Assembly (NCBI GenBank): GCA_001797815.1
Contig: MGQK01000073.1
Span: forward strand, 55,727-74,278
Direction of reading: 5' to 3'
Source: Deltaproteobacteria bacterium RBG_13_61_14
GTDB lineage: Bacteria > RBG-13-61-14
DNA length: 18,552 nucleotides
Shown here one piece after another: positions 14,839 through 18,552 of the stretch (within the stretch, counting starts at the first letter, position 1; every line of letters begins with the position of its first letter). The notes under the pieces are model-generated. The model saw only the letters and a list, made by a program, of their open reading frames with translations, made no database searches and had not been told where the DNA came from. The position numbers and the translations under genes were made by a program.

Positions 14839-15467
14839 TTTCGCGTATCCGCGGCAAACTGGTGAGCGTGCTCGAAAACCGCGTGGAGATCGAGGCGGCG
14901 CCGCTGGTCTATGAAATCCTGGTGCCGAGTTATGCCCTGGCCGGGCTGCGCGCCCGGCGCGACCAGGAAGTGGAACTCTTCGTCTTTCATTACATCGAAA
15001 ACCTGCAAAGCGGAAACGCATCCCCCCGGCTGGTGGGATTTCTCTCCGAAACCGACCGCGAGTTCTTCACCCGGTTCATCAGGGTGCCCGACGTCGGCGT
15101 CAAGACCGCGCTCAAGGCCCTGGTCATCCCGGTCGCCCGGGTGGCCCGGGCCATCGAGGCGGCGGACGTGCTCGCCCTCAACGAGATGCCGGGCATCGGC
15201 AAACGGACCGCGGACAAAATCGTGGCCGAGCTCAAGGGCAAGGTCCAGAAATACGCCCTGCTCGGGGCCGAGGCCGAGTCCGAAGCGGCGCCGCTCTCGG
15301 ACTTCCAGGAGGAGGCGGTGGAGGTGCTGCTCCGGCTGGGTTACAAACGTTTTGAGGCGGAACGCATGATCCGCAAGGTGATGGCGCAGCACCGGACGAT
15401 CGCTTCTTCCGAGACCCTGATCCAGGAGATCTTCAAGAGCGCGGCGCCGGCGGCGGTGGAGCGGTAA
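14835..15467 (+). CDS. ruvA: Holliday junction branch migration protein RuvA
   Basis: RuvA tetramers bind the four-way junction and load the RuvB motor. From the ATG at 14835 the product has 210 residues: an OB-fold domain (1-65, starting [10 protein letters not shown]), two helix-hairpin-helix motifs ([13 protein letters not shown] at 84-96 and [16 protein letters not shown] at 118-133), an acidic/Ala linker (about 143-155) and the RuvB-binding domain III (about 156-202). The first HhH reads DVGVK where GVGPK is usual. A TTG eight codons upstream in frame is rejected because the protein then extends beyond the family start. The ATG overlaps the ruvC stop, and ruvB follows after two bases. 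Confidence 0.95.
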   Translation: MISRIRGKLVSVLENRVEIEAAPLVYEILVPSYALAGLRARRDQEVELFVFHYIENLQSGNASPRLVGFLSETDREFFTRFIRVPDVGVKTALKALVIPVARVARAIEAADVLALNEMPGIGKRTADKIVAELKGKVQKYALLGAEAESEAAPLSDFQEEAVEVLLRLGYKRFEAERMIRKVMAQHRTIASSETLIQEIFKSAAPAAVER

Positions 15468-15469
15468 GC

Positions 15470-16492
15470 ATGCCGGTGGAGCGGATCATCAGCGGGAAGG
15501 CGCTCTCCGAGGAAGAGGAGCATTTCAACCGGAGCCTGCGGCCCCGGACCCTGGACGAGTATATCGGCCAGCGGGCGATGGTGGACAAGCTCCGGATTTC
15601 GGTGCAGGCGGCGCGGAACCGGAGCGAGCCGATCGAGCATGTGTTGCTCCACGGCCCGCCCGGGCTGGGCAAGACCACGCTGGCCCACATCATCGCCCAC
15701 GAGATGGGCGCGCGCATGGTCCAGAGCTCCGGCCCGGCGCTGGTGCGGCCGGGCGACCTGATGGGGATTCTCACCAACCTGGAGCGGGGCGACGTGCTTT
15801 TCATTGACGAGGTGCACCGGCTGGCTGCGGCGGTGGAAGAGTTTTTGTATCCGGCCATGGAAGATTTCCAGGTGGACTTTGTCCTGGACAAGGGGATGTA
15901 TGCCAAGACCATCAACGTGCCCCTGAAGCAGTTCACCCTGGTCGGGGCCACCACCCGGGCCGGCTTGCTCACCGCTCCGCTGCGCGAGCGCTTTGGCATC
16001 TTCCACCACCTCGACTTCTACCCGGCCGAGGAGCTCCAGGAGATCATCCGCCGCTCGGCGCGGATGCTCGAAGTCGAGATCGAGTCGCAAGCTGTGGTAG
16101 AATTGGCCCGGCGCTCCCGGGGCACGCCCCGCACGGCCAACCGCCTGCTCCGCCGGGTGCGGGACTACGCCCAGGTGAAAGCCGCGGGCCAGATCACCGC
16201 GGCGGTGGCGGATGAGGCGCTGCTGGTGGAGGGAGTGGACCAGGCCGGGCTGGACGAGCTTGACCGCAAAGTCTTGCATACGATCATTGATTTTTATCAC
16301 GGAGGGCCGGTGGGCATTGAAGCCATCGCCGCCACGCTCAATGAGGAAGTGGACACCCTGGTGGACATGGTGGAGCCTTTCCTGCTCAAAACCGGGTTCA
16401 TCAGCCGGACCAGCAAAGGCCGGCGCGCGAGCAAGCGCGCCTACGACCACCTGGGCCTGGCGCCGCCCCGGGGCGGCCAGGGAATGTTTTAA
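15470..16492 (+). CDS. ruvB: Holliday junction branch migration ATPase RuvB
   Basis: RuvB is the AAA+ motor that drives DNA through the RuvA-bound junction. The 340 residues show [13 protein letters not shown] (22-34), Walker [10 protein letters not shown] (62-70), Walker [10 protein letters not shown] (110-118), sensor 1 GATTRAG (159-165), LRERFG with the conserved arginine (171-176), the sensor-2 region [15 protein letters not shown], and the C-terminal winged helix ending in [17 protein letters not shown]. All expected catalytic motifs are intact. The gene starts two bases after ruvA and ends three bases before the pentapeptide gene. Confidence 0.98.
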   Translation: MPVERIISGKALSEEEEHFNRSLRPRTLDEYIGQRAMVDKLRISVQAARNRSEPIEHVLLHGPPGLGKTTLAHIIAHEMGARMVQSSGPALVRPGDLMGILTNLERGDVLFIDEVHRLAAAVEEFLYPAMEDFQVDFVLDKGMYAKTINVPLKQFTLVGATTRAGLLTAPLRERFGIFHHLDFYPAEELQEIIRRSARMLEVEIESQAVVELARRSRGTPRTANRLLRRVRDYAQVKAAGQITAAVADEALLVEGVDQAGLDELDRKVLHTIIDFYHGGPVGIEAIAATLNEEVDTLVDMVEPFLLKTGFISRTSKGRRASKRAYDHLGLAPPRGGQGMF

Positions 16493-16495
16493 GCC

Positions 16496-18241
16496 ATGAG
16501 CGAGCAGTTGCTCAAGGAAATCCAAGAGCTGAGCCGCCAGGGATTGCCGGTGGAAAACCGCGATCTGCGCGGGGTCAAGCTGGCCCGCGCGCGGTTGCAG
16601 GGAGCCATCTTTCTCCGCTGCAACCTGGCCGGAGCCGACTTCTCCTATGCCGAGTTCGAGACCACCAGCTTCCGCGAGTGCCAGATGCCGGGCGCGGTTT
16701 TCAAAGGCGCGAAACTGCCGAAGATCAACTTCCAGGACTGTGATCTTAGTTCCGCCGATCTCCAGGGCGCTCTTCTCGAGGGCGCCAACTTCTACCGGAC
16801 CAACCTTTCCGGCGCCCGCCTGGCCCAGACCGACCTGCGCACTTGCAACCTGGAAGAGGCCAACCTCTCGGCCGCCGACCTCTCCGGCGCCCTGATCCGG
16901 GGCAAGCAGCTTCTGGGCGCGAAACTGGAGGCAGCCCGGCTGCTGGACGTCAACCTGGAAGGCTCGGACCTCTCCGGCCTCAACCTGGCCGGGGTGGACT
17001 TCCGCCGCGCGCTCTTGCGACGCGCCCGGCTCCAGGGCACCAATCTCTCCCGGGCCAACCTGGAAAACGCCCAGCTCCAGGGCGCCCGGATCCAGGGCAG
17101 CCAGCTCACCCAGGCCAACTTCCGGGGCGCCAACTTTGAAGAAAGCACCGTTTCCAATTCCGATGCTTCGGGCGCCCAATTGCAGCGGGCGGCTTTGAGC
17201 CGGGTCACCTGGAAGACCGTGGACCTCACCGGCGCCGACCTCTCCGGCGCCGACCTCTCGCATTCCACTTTTCTGGGCTGCGGTTTTACCGAAACCAAGC
17301 TCCTCGGCGCCAACCTTCAGAACGTGGAAATGATCGCCGTCAGTTTCTACCGCGCCGACTTTGGCAACGCCCAGCTTAAGGGCGCGAGCTTGACCGGCGC
17401 GGATCTGGAGCTGGCCGAATTGAGCGGCGCTCAGCTCCAGGGCCTCAACCTCAGCCAGGCCAACCTGAAGGGAGCGCGGATGGAGAGCGCCAACCTGGCC
17501 GAGGCCAATCTGACCGGGGCCGACCTCACCTTCGCCTTTCTCCGCCGCGGCCGGCTCGAGCGGACCAACCTCTCCGGCGCCAACCTGACCGGGGCCGACC
17601 TCCGGGAAGCCGCGCTCCGCCGGTCCAACCTCTCCGGCGCCCGCCTGGACCGGGCCATGCTCTCCCAGACCGACTTGAGCCACGCCGATCTCTCCCGCTC
17701 CACCCTCAAGCAAACAGTGTGCGACCGGGCCAACTTTACCGGCGCCAACTTGACCGAGGCCGAGTTGCGGGAGATCCAGTTGACCCATGCCGACCTGACC
17801 GGCGCGGTCCTGGAAGGAGCCCAGATCAGCCGGCGGGAGTCCCCCTCCCGCTGCAAGACCTGCGGCGCGGTGCTGGACGGCTCCGGCCAGTGCGGAGAGT
17901 GTAAAAAACAATCCCTGGGCGCGGCCGCCCTGGGCCGGCGCTCGCGACCCATCTACCTCGCGCTCTATTTAAGCTTGCTCGCCGGTCCGCTCAATTTCGT
18001 GATCACCCCTTTGCTGGCCGCGGCCGAAAGCACGTCCGAACTTAAACTCGAGCTCTTGAGCGGCGGGGCGTTGGCCGGGCTTCTTCTGAGCCTGGTCTCC
18101 CTGATCCTGGGCCTGCTGGTCACCAATCGGCGGGTGAAGCGGGAGCGGAACCTGTTTAACGCCAACACCCTGATCGCGGCGCTGAACATTTTAGTCATCC
18201 TGGCCGCGGCGTTCCTGGCCGGCAGGCTGGGGGGATTTTAG
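16496..18241 (+). CDS. Pentapeptide-repeat protein with zinc ribbon and three C-terminal membrane helices
   Basis: The product has 581 residues. Residues about 20-445 are an almost unbroken series of pentapeptide repeats of the A(D/N)LxxA type (for example ADLSGADLS, ANLTGADLREAAL), about 85 units or some 21 turns of a right-handed quadrilateral beta-helix. A zinc-ribbon follows with Cys 453, 456, 466 and 469 (CKTCGAVLDGSGQCGEC), then three hydrophobic segments at about 484-509, 515-540 and 552-578. There is no signal peptide, so the helix is probably cytoplasmic and anchored by its C-terminus. Short pentapeptide proteins such as Qnr mimic DNA and protect gyrase; whether this long, membrane-tethered form does so is unknown. 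The start is the ATG three bases after ruvB, with weak AGGGA about 13 bases upstream. A structural or scaffold role is equally possible. Confidence 0.85.
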   Translation: MSEQLLKEIQELSRQGLPVENRDLRGVKLARARLQGAIFLRCNLAGADFSYAEFETTSFRECQMPGAVFKGAKLPKINFQDCDLSSADLQGALLEGANFYRTNLSGARLAQTDLRTCNLEEANLSAADLSGALIRGKQLLGAKLEAARLLDVNLEGSDLSGLNLAGVDFRRALLRRARLQGTNLSRANLENAQLQGARIQGSQLTQANFRGANFEESTVSNSDASGAQLQRAALSRVTWKTVDLTGADLSGADLSHSTFLGCGFTETKLLGANLQNVEMIAVSFYRADFGNAQLKGASLTGADLELAELSGAQLQGLNLSQANLKGARMESANLAEANLTGADLTFAFLRRGRLERTNLSGANLTGADLREAALRRSNLSGARLDRAMLSQTDLSHADLSRSTLKQTVCDRANFTGANLTEAELREIQLTHADLTGAVLEGAQISRRESPSRCKTCGAVLDGSGQCGECKKQSLGAAALGRRSRPIYLALYLSLLAGPLNFVITPLLAAAESTSELKLELLSGGALAGLLLSLVSLILGLLVTNRRVKRERNLFNANTLIAALNILVILAAAFLAGRLGGF

Positions 18242-18243
18242 CC

Positions 18244-18552
18244 GTGCCCGGCCGGGTCTTGCTCCACATTTGCTGCGGGCCCTGCGGGATCCATCCGGTG
18301 GAAGCCTTGCGCCAGGAAGGGTTCGAGGTGCAGGGCTTCTTCTACAACCCCAACATCCATCCGTTCCAGGAGTATGAGCGCCGGCGGCAGGCGCTCAAGC
18401 AGTTGGCCGAGGCGATTTCGCTGCCCATGACCTGGACCGAGGACTACGACCTGGAAAGCTGGCTGCGGATGGTGGTCTTCCGCGAGGCTTTTCGCTGCCC
18501 CTTTTGCTGGCAGCGGCGGCTGGAGCAAACCGCCCGGGAGGCGAAGGCCGGC
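18244..18552 (+). CDS. queH: Epoxyqueuosine reductase QueH, 3'-truncated by the window edge
   Basis: The frame is open from a GTG two bases after the pentapeptide stop to the end of the window (103 codons). It reads VPGRVLLHICCGPCGIHPVEAL, then FFYNPNIHPFQEYERRRQAL, and CPFCWQRRLEQTA near the edge. The CCGPCG motif and the FYNPNIHP/EY motif are hallmarks of the QueH family (former DUF208), which reduces epoxyqueuosine to queuosine in tRNA with iron-sulfur and metal cofactors and replaces QueG in many anaerobes. A G-rich GGGGGG about 9 bases upstream may serve as the ribosome-binding site. The short spacing suggests cotranscription with the pentapeptide gene. Confidence 0.9.
   Translation, partial: MPGRVLLHICCGPCGIHPVEALRQEGFEVQGFFYNPNIHPFQEYERRRQALKQLAEAISLPMTWTEDYDLESWLRMVVFREAFRCPFCWQRRLEQTAREAKAG

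Noticed and set aside
16550-17850. Repetitive DNA (GGCGCC/GACCTC-like units) as a minisatellite or CRISPR array
   Set aside because: The periodicity comes from pentapeptide codons (15-nt units, degenerate) inside one intact reading frame; there are no regular identical repeats with unique spacers.
15341-17911. An 856-codon open frame on the minus strand opposite ruvB and the pentapeptide gene
   Set aside because: It is a mirror of high-GC coding sequence; its product is a repetitive Gly/Val/Gln-rich string reflecting the pentapeptide repeats, while the plus strand encodes clear protein families.

Overview
The window is 18.5 kb of GC-rich, gene-dense bacterial chromosome. It is mostly housekeeping: a translation/secretion operon, then a recombination operon, with a few accessory genes beside and inside them. 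Nothing looks like a phage, IS element, CRISPR array, tRNA or rRNA. The lineage cannot be fixed from sequence reading alone. The order ffh-rpsP-khpA-rimM-trmD-(Tm1570-type methyltransferase)-rplS...rnhB and the run yebC-ruvC-ruvA-ruvB recall Desulfobacterota (former Deltaproteobacteria). RuvC and RuvA, however, carry motif variants I associate with Planctomycetes-like bacteria. An acyl-CoA-dehydratase-activase-type protein (radical chemistry on acyl-CoA) and a CooT-type nickel protein fit an anaerobe. This is inference.

Layout. (1) 1-2617, +: the 3' part of a large activase-related protein, cut by the window edge. (2) 2655-3251, -: a zinc-ribbon plus response-regulator receiver protein, convergent with (1). 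(3) 3412-12911, +: a near-consensus promoter, then ffh, rpsP, khpA, rimM, trmD, a Tm1570-type RNA methyltransferase and rplS. These are followed without a break by a membrane-anchored SbcC/YhaN-like ATPase with a proline/glycine/methionine-rich insert, a GT-C-like membrane protein with TPRs, and rnhB. (4) 12905-12998: a 24-nt inverted repeat between rnhB and a convergent cooT-like gene (13005-13193, -). (5) 13194-13557: a divergent control region with a promoter and a leader hairpin on each side. (6) 13558-18552, +: yebC, ruvC, ruvA, ruvB, a pentapeptide-repeat/zinc-ribbon/membrane protein and the start of queH, cut by the window edge.

How the genes work together. The first operon combines membrane targeting of nascent proteins (Ffh), ribosomal proteins (bS16, bL19), 30S maturation (RimM), tRNA G37 methylation (TrmD) and a second knotted methyltransferase. 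The second combines YebC with the RuvABC Holliday-junction machinery, and QueH then adds a tRNA queuosine step. The least explained parts are the two membrane proteins between rplS and rnhB, the pentapeptide protein after ruvB, and the structured leaders before cooT and yebC. No complete novel system is demonstrated; these are the best places to look.
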